From Campylobacter concisus (GTDB lineage Bacteria; Campylobacterota; Campylobacteria; Campylobacterales; Campylobacteraceae), in NCBI RefSeq assembly GCF_003048675.2, contig NZ_CP060707.1:868001-932000 (forward strand): a DNA stretch of 64,000 nt, given 5' to 3'. Each line of letters begins with the position of its first letter. The first letter of the stretch is position 1. The notes below the pieces were generated by a model. It was given only the letters and a program-made list of their open reading frames with translations. It ran no database searches and was not told the DNA's origin. Position numbers and translations under genes: made by a program. This document shows positions 50,320 to 59,156 of this stretch, one piece after another.

Positions 50320-50967
50320 ATGTACGTTGCACCTAGTATTTTGTCGGCTGATTTTGGAAATTTAGCAGCCGAGATAAGAGACATTTGCGAGGCTGGGTGC
50401 GATCTGGTGCATGTTGATGTTATGGATGGGCATTTTGTACCAAATTTAACCATCGGACCAGTCGTGGTAAGTGCCGTTGCAAAGGCTGCTACAAAGCCAC
50501 TTGATATACATTTGATGGTTGAAAATAACTCATTTTTTGCTGATCTTTTTTTACCACTAAAACCAAAATTTCTGACCTTTCACATCGAAGAAGAGAAGCA
50601 TCCGATGAGGCTCATCGATCACATCAGGAAAAACGGCGTTGGCCCTGGTATCGTGCTAAATCCACACACACCAGTTAGCGCGATCGAGCATATCATTGAT
50701 GAAGTCGATATGGTACTATTAATGAGCGTAAATCCTGGCTTTGGCGGTCAGAAATTTATGCCAGTCGTGCTTGAGAAAACAAGGGCGCTGAGAGAGCTAA
50801 TAGAGCGCAAAAACGCCAAGTGTCTCATCGAAGTAGATGGCGGCGTAAATGGACTAAATGCGCCTGATCTTGAAGAGGCTGGAGCTGATGTCTTGGTGGC
50901 TGGCAGCTATATCTTCTCATCAAATTCATACGAACAAGCCATTCGCGCCATAAAGCTTGAGTTTTGA
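50320..50967 (+). CDS. rpe: Ribulose-phosphate 3-epimerase
   Basis: Interconverts ribulose 5-phosphate and xylulose 5-phosphate in the pentose phosphate pathway. 215 residues: MYVAPSILSADFGNL, HVDVMDGHFVPN, MSVNPGFGGQKFMP and EVDGGVNGLNAPDLEEAGAD are the four family motifs with all metal and catalytic Asp/His residues. It ends in a TTGA overlap with the exonuclease gene. Confidence 0.96.
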   Translation: MYVAPSILSADFGNLAAEIRDICEAGCDLVHVDVMDGHFVPNLTIGPVVVSAVAKAATKPLDIHLMVENNSFFADLFLPLKPKFLTFHIEEEKHPMRLIDHIRKNGVGPGIVLNPHTPVSAIEHIIDEVDMVLLMSVNPGFGGQKFMPVVLEKTRALRELIERKNAKCLIEVDGGVNGLNAPDLEEAGADVLVAGSYIFSSNSYEQAIRAIKLEF

Positions 50968-51767
50968 AGCCAAAAAAACAGCGTTTAGAAAATAGCATTG
51001 AAATTTTAGCTAGGCAAAATTTAGGCTATCACGAGTTTATTTTAAAATTTAGTGATATTGAGGAAATTTCATCGCTCATTGACGTGCGTGACCTTGATAT
51101 GTGGCGAACTCTTGGGCTTGATATCACTAGAAATGAAAGCAACGAGATTGAGCTTGGCACGAGATTTCGAGACATTAGTGAGCAGGAATTTTGCGTGGTT
51201 GATATCGAAACGACTGGTGGCACGACTAGCGGTCAGATAATAGAAATAGGTGCGATAAAAATAAAAAATGGCGTTGAAATAGGGCGCTTTGAAAGCTTTA
51301 TAGCAGCTAGTGTGGTGCCTGAAAATATCACAGAGCTAACTGGCATAAAGGCTAGCGATCTAGTTGGTGCGCCAAATTTGCTAAACGTGCTTGAGCGGTT
51401 TAAAATTTTTCTAGGAACTAGCGTCTTTATCGCGCACAACGTGAATTTTGACTACGGATTTATCTCGCACAGCCTAAATGAGATCGGCCTTGGCATACTG
51501 CTAAACAGAAAGCTTTGTACTATCGACCTTAGCCGCCGCACCATCGCCTCGCAAAAATACGGCCTTGGCTCGCTAAAAGAGCTTCTTGGCATAAACAACA
51601 CCCACCACAGAGCTCTAAATGACGCGGTAGCAGCAGCCGAAATCTTTAAAGTCTGTCTCACGCGCCTGCCTTTTAGCATCCAAACGACAGAGGATCTCAT
51701 AAACTTTAGCAAAAATGCCCCAAGCGTAAAGCTAAAACCAGAGCCAGTTTTAAAAGCTTTGGAGTAG
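50964..51767 (+). CDS. DnaQ-like 3'-5' exonuclease
   Basis: 267 residues with the three exonuclease motifs: VVDIETTGG (Exo I), HNVNFDYGFI (Exo II) and HRALNDAVAAAEI (Exo IIIepsilon, with His and Asp). It resembles a DNA polymerase III epsilon-like proofreading subunit. The N-terminal 80 residues are extra. The start is TTG, which overlaps the rpe stop. C. jejuni has the same rpe-dnaQ pair. Confidence 0.85.
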   Translation: MKPKKQRLENSIEILARQNLGYHEFILKFSDIEEISSLIDVRDLDMWRTLGLDITRNESNEIELGTRFRDISEQEFCVVDIETTGGTTSGQIIEIGAIKIKNGVEIGRFESFIAASVVPENITELTGIKASDLVGAPNLLNVLERFKIFLGTSVFIAHNVNFDYGFISHSLNEIGLGILLNRKLCTIDLSRRTIASQKYGLGSLKELLGINNTHHRALNDAVAAAEIFKVCLTRLPFSIQTTEDLINFSKNAPSVKLKPEPVLKALE

Positions 51768-51817
51768 GGCTGGTTTAAATTTAAGCCACTTGGCTGGGAA
51801 TTTAGAAATTTGATTTA

Positions 51818-52035
51818 GCTATGACCTATTTAAACGAGATCGCCTATCTTTTCGTGGTTTGCGATCATTATGTTTTCAATAAAGTCGCGATCTATCGCCC
51901 TGCAAGCGCCTATCTTTATAAAAGCCCTAAAACAACGTTGCCATTGTGGTAAATTTCTTGTGAATGCCAGTTTTGTATGCGTAAAATAGCTAAACCGTCG
52001 CTACTGATGACGCAGTTTGTAGGCGGGTTGCTTTT
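51818..52035 (-). pseudogene. Decayed lpxD fragment (beta-helix region)
   Basis: Translating the minus strand gives NCVISSDG, then after a frameshift EIYHNGNVVLG, then after another shift IKIGACRAIDRDFIENIMIANHEKIGDLV, a stop and IGHS. This tracks the intact LpxD in this window (NCVIGSDG, KIYHNGNVVLG, EIGACTTIDRGVFESTMIAN, NLVQIGHN) residue by residue, and the DNA is alignable throughout. Frameshifts and stops show it is dead. Both ends of lpxD are missing. It is not translated as a unit. Confidence 0.88.
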
Positions 52036-52069
52036 GTAGCTAAATTTAGAGCTTACGTTAAATTGAATA

Positions 52070-52392
52070 AATTTCTTTTTGTTAAAGCTGCTGGCTAAAT
52101 TTGGAGTTAAATTTACGGTTTTATGTGGTGATGAACTTTTGGCTAAATTTCAAAGCGTTGCACCAAATGTTAAAGAGCTTAGGTAGTTTAAAAAGGAGAG
52201 TAAAACGCCTATTTGCGTGGTAAAATCAAAAATTTCTGCGTGGATGCGACGAGCAAGGACGAGCTAGAGGGCTATACTCGTGGCTGGCCTATGCAAACTG
52301 ACTGCGACCGCGAAGTGGTGGCTGATCTTGTGAAGCGTGGCGTGGTAAAAGATGAGCCAGAGCTTTTTCATAAATTTGAGATATTTGGGTAG
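52070..52392 (+). pseudogene. Remnant of an unidentified gene (3' end)
   Basis: One frame reads LAKFGVKFTVLCGDELLAKF then QSVAPNVKELR, stop (TAG at about 52183), FKKESKTPICVVKSK. A -1/+2 shift near 52230 continues NFCVDATSKDELEGYTRGWP then MQTDCDREVVADLVKRG and ends KFEIFG and TAG at 52390-52392. The composition is protein-like, and one stop plus one shift break it. I do not recognise the family. Confidence 0.6.
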
Positions 52393-52452
52393 GTTTTGAC
52401 TGCTGCGTCGTTGTAAATTTAAAAATTTAGGCAAGCATATCACTTGCCTAAA

Positions 52453-53571
52453 CTACGAAAGTTTTTTGATCGCTTCAACTATGAGGTTGCACTTTTTAAC
52501 AACCGAGTTTATCTCTAGATACTCGTTTTTTGTGTGCATGTTGCCACCAGTTGGACCAAGGCCATCTATCGTAGGACATCCTGCCGATGCGCTGATGTTG
52601 CCATCGCTTAGTCCGCCAGCATCAACCCAAGTGACCTTTGTGCCAGTGGCCTTCGCAGCCTCGTCAAAGACCTTTTTGATATTTGGTAAATTTACCTCGT
52701 CTATCATTGGAGCTTCTTCATTTATCAGGATGCGCTCGCAAGTAACGTCTGGCACGAGATGGTGAGATAAAATTTCGTCCATCTTCTTATGTAAAAACTC
52801 TACCGAGCTAGCGTGGCGATATCTCATCTCAAATGTCACGCTAGCAAAGTCTGGCACGACGTTTTGGGCGTCGCCGCCTTTTGTCATTATGCTATTAAAT
52901 GTATGGCCTGCCTTAAAATCAGTGAGTTTTGAGAGCTCAACGATGAAATTTGCAGCCTCCACGACAGCTGAACGGCCGCGCTCTGGGTGGTTGCCAGCGT
53001 GCGCGCTAACACCATGGAAATTTAGCACATAAGAGATCACTCCTTTTCTAGTGGCTACCATCGAGCCATCTTCTCTTGCAGGCTCGACTACTAGGGCGTA
53101 GCGAGACTTCTTGGCTAGCTCTCTTATGGCGTCTTTAGCGAAATTTGAGCCAGTCTCTTCGTGGGAGTTTAAAAAGAGGCCGATCTTTAGCTTGCTAAGA
53201 TCAAGCTCTTTGATGACGTAGAGCGAGAGCAGACTGCCGCCTTTATCGTCGATTGCGCCAAGTGCATTTATGCGCTCGTTTATCTTTTTAAATGGCACAT
53301 CAGCCTTTGTGCCCACAGGAAAAACGGTATCCATGTGGCCTATGAATAAAAAGTCGTAGCTTTTTGCCTCAAGGTCGTTTGAGATAAAAAGGCAGGGTGC
53401 AACCTTGTTGGTGCCAAGCTCTATGCTCCTACTTTTTAAGCCTAAAATTTCAGCTCTTTTTTTAAACCAAGCTGCAACTTCATTTACGCCGTCGATGCTT
53501 GAAGTTGGGCTTTCGATGTCGGTTATCTCCTTTAGATCGGTCAAATATTTGTCTATTTCGCTATCTTTCAT
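52453..53571 (-). CDS. M20-family metallopeptidase (carboxypeptidase G2-like)
   Basis: Zinc-dependent aminoacyl/dipeptide hydrolase. 372 residues with the ligand motifs FIGHMDTVFPVG (His, Asp), GAIDDKGG (Asp), NSHEETGS (general base Glu-Glu) and the dimerisation domain near HAGNHPERGRSAVVEAA. No signal peptide, so cytoplasmic. It is last in a minus-strand operon behind YjiG/YjiH-like proteins, which suggests the three handle a peptide or an acylated amino acid. Confidence 0.88.
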   Translation of the reverse strand: MKDSEIDKYLTDLKEITDIESPTSSIDGVNEVAAWFKKRAEILGLKSRSIELGTNKVAPCLFISNDLEAKSYDFLFIGHMDTVFPVGTKADVPFKKINERINALGAIDDKGGSLLSLYVIKELDLSKLKIGLFLNSHEETGSNFAKDAIRELAKKSRYALVVEPAREDGSMVATRKGVISYVLNFHGVSAHAGNHPERGRSAVVEAANFIVELSKLTDFKAGHTFNSIMTKGGDAQNVVPDFASVTFEMRYRHASSVEFLHKKMDEILSHHLVPDVTCERILINEEAPMIDEVNLPNIKKVFDEAAKATGTKVTWVDAGGLSDGNISASAGCPTIDGLGPTGGNMHTKNEYLEINSVVKKCNLIVEAIKKLS

Positions 53572-53580
53572 TTTTGATCC

Positions 53581-54036
53581 TTATACGAGCAAGCTCATCA
53601 CAAACATCGCTAAATAGGCATTTAGGATGCAAATTCCAAAAAGTACTAGATAGTGTCTGCCCGGTACTTCAAGCACGCCTAAAACTCGTCCCATGTACTG
53701 CACAGTCGAGCCAACTAGCGCCATGCCAGGAAGCAAGACGGCGATATCGTTTGCATTTAGCGTACCATCTCCTACAAGTGCGACTAACACGCCTGCTGAG
53801 CCGCCCCAGCTCAAAAACGCAGCCATGAAAACGGCTATGGACTCACCTGGAAGACCAAGTGGGAGCATGATAAATCCTAGAAATTTGCCTATCACGCTAA
53901 GCGCGCCAGATACTTTTAGGATGTGGATGATGACAAAGGCCATAAGTACGTTTGGGATAGTGTTTTTTACGGCGATGTCCCAGCCTTTTCTAGCGCCCTC
54001 TACAAATACGTCGGTTATTAGTTTATTTTCAGTCAT
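53581..54036 (-). CDS. YjiG-like nucleoside-recognition-domain membrane protein
   Basis: 151 residues with about four hydrophobic helices and the SpmB/YjiG-type pattern GWDIAVKNTIPNVLMAF and LSWGGSAGVLVALVGDG. The pair with the YjiH-like gene parallels E. coli yjiH-yjiG-iadA, where the third gene is isoaspartyl dipeptidase; here an M20 peptidase takes that place. The transport role is inferred. Confidence 0.8.
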   Translation of the reverse strand: MTENKLITDVFVEGARKGWDIAVKNTIPNVLMAFVIIHILKVSGALSVIGKFLGFIMLPLGLPGESIAVFMAAFLSWGGSAGVLVALVGDGTLNANDIAVLLPGMALVGSTVQYMGRVLGVLEVPGRHYLVLFGICILNAYLAMFVMSLLV

Positions 54037-54039
54037 CTC

Positions 54040-54672
54040 TTACTCCTCATCATCTTTGACAAATTTTTTGACATAAAGTCTCATCAAATTTGCTCCTAAA
54101 ATTTTAAAGACAAAGACTATGCCAAGCACCATGGCTATGGTAGCAGGGGCTGTGTTGCCAGCTTTGTCAGTCACTAGTAAAACCGGAGCAAATGAAGATA
54201 AGAAATTTGTGATCATCGCACCAGCGCTAAACTGAAACGCTGCAAAGATGAGAAGCTCTTTGTGTGAGATGAGGCCATCTTGACGCAAAAATTTAGCCGT
54301 TGAGCTGCCTGCGTCGGTGCTTTGTGTGCTTGCTATCAAAGAGATAGAGCAACATCCTGGTATGCCAATAAGTGGCTTTAAAACAGGTGTTAGCAGTCTT
54401 GAAGCTGCGTAAAGTGCATGGTATTTCTCAAAAATAGCAACAAAGCCAAGTGCGAGCATAACGGCAGGGGCAAGACTAAGGGCAAATAAAAATCCACCTT
54501 TTGCGCTAGTGCCACTTCCTGTTTTAAACCATTCTGGAAATTGACCTGCTAGCTTGCTAAAATCAAAGATACCACCATAGGTGTTTTGTAAAAAACCTCC
54601 AAAGAAAACGATCGCAATTGCAAGAGTGATCGTACCGATGATGAGTTTTTTAGTATCACTACTCTCTTTCAT
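54040..54672 (-). CDS. YjiH-like nucleoside-recognition-domain membrane protein
   Basis: 210 residues with five or six membrane helices and the SpmA/YjiH-type motif ISLIASTQSTDAGSSTAKFL. It starts the operon with the YjiG-like gene three bases downstream. Probably one half of a two-protein membrane complex; the substrate is unknown. Confidence 0.8.
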   Translation of the reverse strand: MKESSDTKKLIIGTITLAIAIVFFGGFLQNTYGGIFDFSKLAGQFPEWFKTGSGTSAKGGFLFALSLAPAVMLALGFVAIFEKYHALYAASRLLTPVLKPLIGIPGCCSISLIASTQSTDAGSSTAKFLRQDGLISHKELLIFAAFQFSAGAMITNFLSSFAPVLLVTDKAGNTAPATIAMVLGIVFVFKILGANLMRLYVKKFVKDDEE

Positions 54673-54890
54673 AAAGCCTCCTTTGATTTGGAATTTGTTT
54701 AAATATTATAACGCCTATGCTTATGTAATATTTAAAATATAAAATTCGATAATTAATTATGAAATTTTATGAGTAATTTATATATAAAAATTATTATGCG
54801 ATAAAAGTTAGCATTATAGAGACTTAGAATGTAAATTTAAAGTATATAAAAATTTAGAAATTTGGATTTAAGATTTAGGATTTATGGTAA
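54673..54890. other. A/T-rich promoter region of the YjiH operon
   Basis: About 220 bases, strongly A/T-rich, with no gene seen. It should hold the promoter of the minus-strand yjiH-like operon but I cannot place it with confidence. Confidence 0.4.
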
Positions 54891-54924
54891 AAATGGCTTT
54901 TAAACTTAAATTTAAAAGCCATTT
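54891..54924 (-). terminator. Rho-independent terminator of ppk1
   Basis: Perfect 14-bp stem AAATGGCTTTTAAA / TTTAAAAGCCATTT with a six-base loop, read on the minus strand with a TTTTTACC tail, just past the ppk1 stop. Confidence 0.88.
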
Positions 54925-54929
54925 ATCTT

Positions 54930-57026
54930 TTAGCTCTCTTTTAAAAGCTTGCTTGCAAGCATATCTGCTTTTGCTTTGTCGGTGTCTTTTTTGACTGATT
55001 TATAAATTTTAGAGATATAGTTTTCTAAAACTTCGTGGCAAGAGATCACTTTTTCACCCTCGCGTCTAGCTACTTTTGTGTATTCGCCGTTATTTTGTAG
55101 CTCAAATGCTAGGTCGTTATCGCTTAGCTGAAGCTCTAAAATTTCAAGCAGTCTCTCTTGAAGCCTTGGCTCAAAGATAGGTGTCATAAGCTCCAAGCGG
55201 CGCTCTAAATTTCGTGGCATCCAGTCAGCGCTTGAGATGTAAATTTTTGGATTAGCGTGCTTGAAATATAAAATTCTAGCGTGCTCCAAGTATTTACCGA
55301 TGATCGAGCGAACTCTGATGTTTTCGCTTTTGCCTTTTACGCCAGGCCTTAGTCCGCACACACCTCGGACGATTAAGTCGATCTTCACGCCTGCATTTGA
55401 GGCGCGGCTAAGCTCATTTATCACATCTTCGTCTATTAGCGCGTTCATCTTAGCGATGATCCTGCCCTCGCTGCCTTTGCTAGCCTCCACTCTTATCTTT
55501 TCGATGATGCGCTCTTTTATCTGAAAGGGCGACATGCTAAGGGCGTTTAGACGGCGGTTTTTGTTATATCCTGATAGGATGTGAAAAAACGAGGTCGTAT
55601 CTTGGCTAAATTCCTCTTTACTGGTAAATAGGCTAACGTCGGTGTAAATTTTAGCCGAACTGCCGTTGTAGTTGCCGGTGCCAAAGTGCATGTAAAATTT
55701 GAGTTTATCGCCGATCTGGCGGATCACTTGGCTAACTTTTGCATGCACCTTAAAGCCCGTGATGCCATATATCACGTGTGCGCCAGCATCTTCAAGCGCC
55801 TTTGCCCAGTGCAAGTTGTTTTCTTCATCAAACCTTGCTTTTAGCTCGACCATTACGGTTACTTGCTTGCCGTCGCTTGCAGCGTCTATCAGGCTTTGGA
55901 TGATCGGTGAGTTTTTATCGACCCTGTAAAGCGTCATGCGTATCGAGATCACCTTTGTATCTTTGCTCGCTTCTCTTATAAAGCTAACGACTGGATCAAA
56001 GCTCTCAAATGGATGAACTAACAGCACATCCTCTTTGTCTATGGCGTCAAAGATCGAGACGCCATTGCCAAATGGAGGCAGCGTCTTTGGGGCGTAGGGC
56101 GGGTTTGCTAAGTGGCTAAAGTTCTTGCTCCCAGCTATCTCCCAAAGGGAGCTAAGTGTGAGTGGGATGCTTGAAAAGTAGATATCTTTGTGAAAAATTT
56201 TCATGTGAAAATTTAAAAACTCTAAGATATCAGCGTCTGCGTCTTTATCTATCTGCATACGCACAAAAGCCCCTTTTCTACGAAGCTTTAGCCCTTGCTC
56301 AAGTATCATCATAAAGTCATCCGCTTCTTCTTCTTCGATGACGATATCAGCGTTTCTTGTTACTCTAAAGGCAGCCGAGCTAATAAGCTTATACCCTGGG
56401 AAAATTTCTTCTGCATGGCGGTGAACGATCGTTTCTATTGGCACGAAAACATTGCTACTTGGCTGGGTAAATCTTGGCAGAACTCTTGAAATTCTTATCA
56501 TGCCGTATTTTAAAATTTCAGGATGCTCTATGTCAGCAAGCTTAACGGCAAGCGAGAAGCTAAGGTTGTTTAGGTGCGGAAATGGATGTGTCGCATCAAC
56601 AGCGATAGGCACGATAACTGGCAGGATGTTTGAGAAAAAATACTCGTCGCATTTTTGCTTTAAGCTATCATCAAGCTCGTCATAGTTTTTGATAAAAAGA
56701 CCCTCTTTGCTAAGCGCATCAACGGTGCTTTTGTAGTGGCTTTCAACTAAATTTTGCTCATCTTGAAGATATTTTCTGATCTCACGTAGTTGATCAAGTG
56801 GGCTCATGCCATCGCTGCTACTTGTCGTCACTCCAGCTGCAAAAAGCTGCTTTAGACCAGCTACTCTTATCATATAAAATTCATCAAGATTTGTCATATA
56901 AATGGCTATAAATTTTAGCTTTTCAAGTAAAGGTATATCCTTTTCACACTGAGCGAGCACCCTTGAGTTGAAGCGTAGCCAGCTTAATTCGCGGTTGATA
57001 AAAAGAGTTTCATTTTCGCTCATCAT
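54930..57026 (-). CDS. ppk1: Polyphosphate kinase 1
   Basis: Makes inorganic polyphosphate from ATP. 698 residues: N-domain start [15 protein letters not shown], catalytic domains with the autophosphorylated histidine region [35 protein letters not shown] and the later [19 protein letters not shown]. Full length. It is preceded by AAGGAGAAA. In Campylobacter, ppk1 supports stress survival and virulence traits. A terminator follows. Confidence 0.97.
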   Translation of the reverse strand: MMSENETLFINRELSWLRFNSRVLAQCEKDIPLLEKLKFIAIYMTNLDEFYMIRVAGLKQLFAAGVTTSSSDGMSPLDQLREIRKYLQDEQNLVESHYKSTVDALSKEGLFIKNYDELDDSLKQKCDEYFFSNILPVIVPIAVDATHPFPHLNNLSFSLAVKLADIEHPEILKYGMIRISRVLPRFTQPSSNVFVPIETIVHRHAEEIFPGYKLISSAAFRVTRNADIVIEEEEADDFMMILEQGLKLRRKGAFVRMQIDKDADADILEFLNFHMKIFHKDIYFSSIPLTLSSLWEIAGSKNFSHLANPPYAPKTLPPFGNGVSIFDAIDKEDVLLVHPFESFDPVVSFIREASKDTKVISIRMTLYRVDKNSPIIQSLIDAASDGKQVTVMVELKARFDEENNLHWAKALEDAGAHVIYGITGFKVHAKVSQVIRQIGDKLKFYMHFGTGNYNGSSAKIYTDVSLFTSKEEFSQDTTSFFHILSGYNKNRRLNALSMSPFQIKERIIEKIRVEASKGSEGRIIAKMNALIDEDVINELSRASNAGVKIDLIVRGVCGLRPGVKGKSENIRVRSIIGKYLEHARILYFKHANPKIYISSADWMPRNLERRLELMTPIFEPRLQERLLEILELQLSDNDLAFELQNNGEYTKVARREGEKVISCHEVLENYISKIYKSVKKDTDKAKADMLASKLLKES

Positions 57027-57092
57027 TTTCTCCTTATAATTTTTGATTATTTTATGATATGTGCGGTTATAAAGTTCTTATTTTGTTAAAAA

Positions 57093-57104
57093 TTTAGTTA
57101 CAAT
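57093..57104 (+). promoter_or_regulatory. Promoter of the 26-residue membrane peptide gene
   Basis: TTTAGTTACAAT, with TACAAT at 57099-57104, 29 bases before the ATG at 57134, in the gap between divergent ppk1 and this peptide. Confidence 0.55.
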
Positions 57105-57133
57105 AGTGCAAATTTTAAACATAAAGGTTTCTT

Positions 57134-57214
57134 ATGTCGGATTATATTATTTTAGTTGGCATTTTTATTGTGGCGGTTGTTGTCTTTGCGCTTATCAAAA
57201 AGGTCTCATTTTAG
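57134..57214 (+). CDS. 26-residue single-helix membrane peptide
   Basis: An ORF too short for normal gene-length limits: MSDYIILVGIFIVAVVVFAL then IKKVSF and TAG. It has one hydrophobic helix with a positive end (KK), an AAGG ribosome site seven bases before the ATG and a good -10 upstream. It overlaps the end of the NUDIX gene on the other strand by four bases. The function is unknown. It could be a regulator of a membrane complex. Confidence 0.6.
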   Translation: MSDYIILVGIFIVAVVVFALIKKVSF

Positions 57215-57795
57215 CCTTTAAATTTCTCCCACCACAAGTAGGCAAAGATGAGCCCAAAGCCCTTGACCTTGCTCTCATCAAAGGCAAATTTCATCATATC
57301 TTCTCGTTTTATAAAAACTAGCTCGATATCCTCGCCATCGACGCCACCACCCGCATTTACTTTCATACTCTCATCGATCTTTGCGTAAAACATTGTTTGC
57401 ATGTTGCCACCAAAGCCAAAAGCGCCATACGTCATCGTGATATGCTCCATCTCTTTTAGCTCATATCCGACCTCTTCGACTGCCTCTTCTCTAGCTGTTT
57501 GCTCTTCGCTTAGCCCCTTATCCATAAGCCCTGCGCAAAGCTCATAGGTAAAGCCTTGCTCATTTGTTTTGATGCCTTCTTTTTCTTGCGAGTACCAAAC
57601 AGCTGGGCGAAACTGCTTGACAAACAAAAATGCATCTTTTTGCTCGTGATATAAAAATATACTAACGCTATTCATCACTTTGACGCAGTCCCAGTCCCTT
57701 TGCAAGCCATTTTGTTTAAATTTCATCTTAAATGGCTTTAGGTATTTTGACTCACCAAGAGGTAAAATTTCTAAATTTGTTATAGTAGTATCCAT
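57211..57795 (-). CDS. NUDIX hydrolase (nucleotide-sugar/ADP-ribose type)
   Basis: 194 residues. The NUDIX box GLMDKGLSEEQTAREEAVEE followed by VGYEL is intact (G-x5-E-x7-R-E-x-x-E-E-x-G). The upstream AGLMDKG and surrounding pattern resemble UDP-sugar or ADP-ribose pyrophosphatases. It overlaps the mgtE 3' end by 16 bases. The substrate is inferred only. Confidence 0.85.
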   Translation of the reverse strand: MDTTITNLEILPLGESKYLKPFKMKFKQNGLQRDWDCVKVMNSVSIFLYHEQKDAFLFVKQFRPAVWYSQEKEGIKTNEQGFTYELCAGLMDKGLSEEQTAREEAVEEVGYELKEMEHITMTYGAFGFGGNMQTMFYAKIDESMKVNAGGGVDGEDIELVFIKREDMMKFAFDESKVKGFGLIFAYLWWEKFKG

Positions 57796-59147
57796 TTTGC
57801 AAGTCCTAAAAAGCTAAAAAATCCTATCGCATCAGTAAATGTAGTAAGAATGACCGCCGAGCCAACGGCAGGATCGATGTTAAAGCGCCTTAGCGTCAAA
57901 GGTATGATCGTGCCAAAAAAACCAGCAAAGAATAAATTTGTAACCATACTAAGGCCAATAACCACGCCAAGCATGCCTTTATCAAACCAAACAGCGGCGA
58001 TGACGCCCATGATAGCGCCAAAGATGAGGCCATTTACGAGTGAGATCGTCACCTCGCGCTTTAAAACGCTCTTTGCATCTTTAAATTCTATCTCGCCAAG
58101 TGCCAAACGACGAACCGTAACGGCAAGTGCTTGCGTGCCAGTGTTGCCACCCATTGAAGCAACTATTGGCATAAGCACGGCAAGTGCGACGTAAGCTGCG
58201 ATCGTCTCGTCAAAAAGTCCGATGATAGATGAGCTAAAAAGTGCTGTTAGTAAATTTATGCCAAGCCAAACCGCACGGCCACGACCCGCTTTAAATAGCG
58301 TATCGTCCTCTTCTGACTCGTCATCAACGCCAGCTAGGTTATAAATTTGCTCTGTAGCGCTCTCTTGGATGTAGTCGTGGATATCATCATACGTGATACG
58401 ACCTAGCAAAATTCCAGTGCTACTTGTAACTGCGATAACGTTTAGATCGTACTCTTGAAACATATCAGCGACATCTTGCATGAGATCCATATCGTTTGCC
58501 ATGTGAGGCTTGTAGTGGTCGATCTGGGTTGATTCGATATTTTGTTTTAGCGTCTTTGTAAAGTCAAATAGGATGAGATCTTCAAGCGGGATGGCGTATT
58601 GCAAGACGCTATTTTTATCGATGATGAAAAGCTGTGAGACGTTTTCTAGTTTGCCTTCTTGCTTCTCTTGTCTTAGTCTTGCGACTGCGCTGCCAAGCTT
58701 CTCTTCAAGATGAGCTGAAAATAGCTCTGTTTGCATGTGCGCACCAGCTCTATCCTCATCATAGCTTCTAAGTCTTAAAATTTCGTTTTGATTTTCTTTA
58801 TCTAGCTCGTTAAAAAGCTCTCTAGCCTTGTCCTCATCGATATCCTCGATGTATTGAAGTAGGTCTGTCGCATCGTCACTCTCTAGCTCTTCAAGCGCTT
58901 CTACGATCTTTTCAGCTGGGAGTGTGTCGATCACGTCTTTTAGCATGTGATCAGGAAGCTCGATCGCCACATCACCCAAAATTTCAGGATCTAGTTTTTC
59001 AAGATACTTGGCAAAAAGCTCTTCATCGTGCTTTTTAAGTGTTTTAAGATGCTGGGCTAGCTCGTAAGCAGAGAGCTCGCCGTCTTCTAAATTTTCATCT
59101 AAGTGCTGATCTATCAGCTCTTTTGCTTCTTCTAGTTCTTGGCTCAA
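57780..59147 (-). CDS. mgtE: MgtE-family magnesium transporter
   Basis: Mg2+ channel with cytoplasmic gate. 455 residues: N-terminal superhelical domain (about 25-130), two CBS domains (about 135-260), and five C-terminal membrane helices with VASMGGNTGTQALAVTVRRL and the ILTTFTDAIGFFSFLGLA stretch. Together with the CorA-like protein, two Mg2+ systems are encoded in this window. It is 9 bases after the M23 gene. Confidence 0.95.
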   Translation of the reverse strand: MSQELEEAKELIDQHLDENLEDGELSAYELAQHLKTLKKHDEELFAKYLEKLDPEILGDVAIELPDHMLKDVIDTLPAEKIVEALEELESDDATDLLQYIEDIDEDKARELFNELDKENQNEILRLRSYDEDRAGAHMQTELFSAHLEEKLGSAVARLRQEKQEGKLENVSQLFIIDKNSVLQYAIPLEDLILFDFTKTLKQNIESTQIDHYKPHMANDMDLMQDVADMFQEYDLNVIAVTSSTGILLGRITYDDIHDYIQESATEQIYNLAGVDDESEEDDTLFKAGRGRAVWLGINLLTALFSSSIIGLFDETIAAYVALAVLMPIVASMGGNTGTQALAVTVRRLALGEIEFKDAKSVLKREVTISLVNGLIFGAIMGVIAAVWFDKGMLGVVIGLSMVTNLFFAGFFGTIIPLTLRRFNIDPAVGSAVILTTFTDAIGFFSFLGLAKWILL

Positions 59148-59156
59148 GTTTTACCT

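Larger units (their letters stand above)
51768..52452. other. Gap with gene remnants between dnaQ-like and M20 genes
   Basis: About 685 bases with no intact gene. Two decayed coding pieces face each other here: a minus-strand lpxD-like fragment (about 51818-52035) and a plus-strand unidentified fragment (about 52070-52392). Both are listed separately. Confidence 0.75.

Noticed and set aside
57106..57321. 71-codon plus-strand frame over the peptide gene
   Set aside because: It runs antisense into the NUDIX gene and has no ribosome site; the 26-codon frame at 57134 is better supported.
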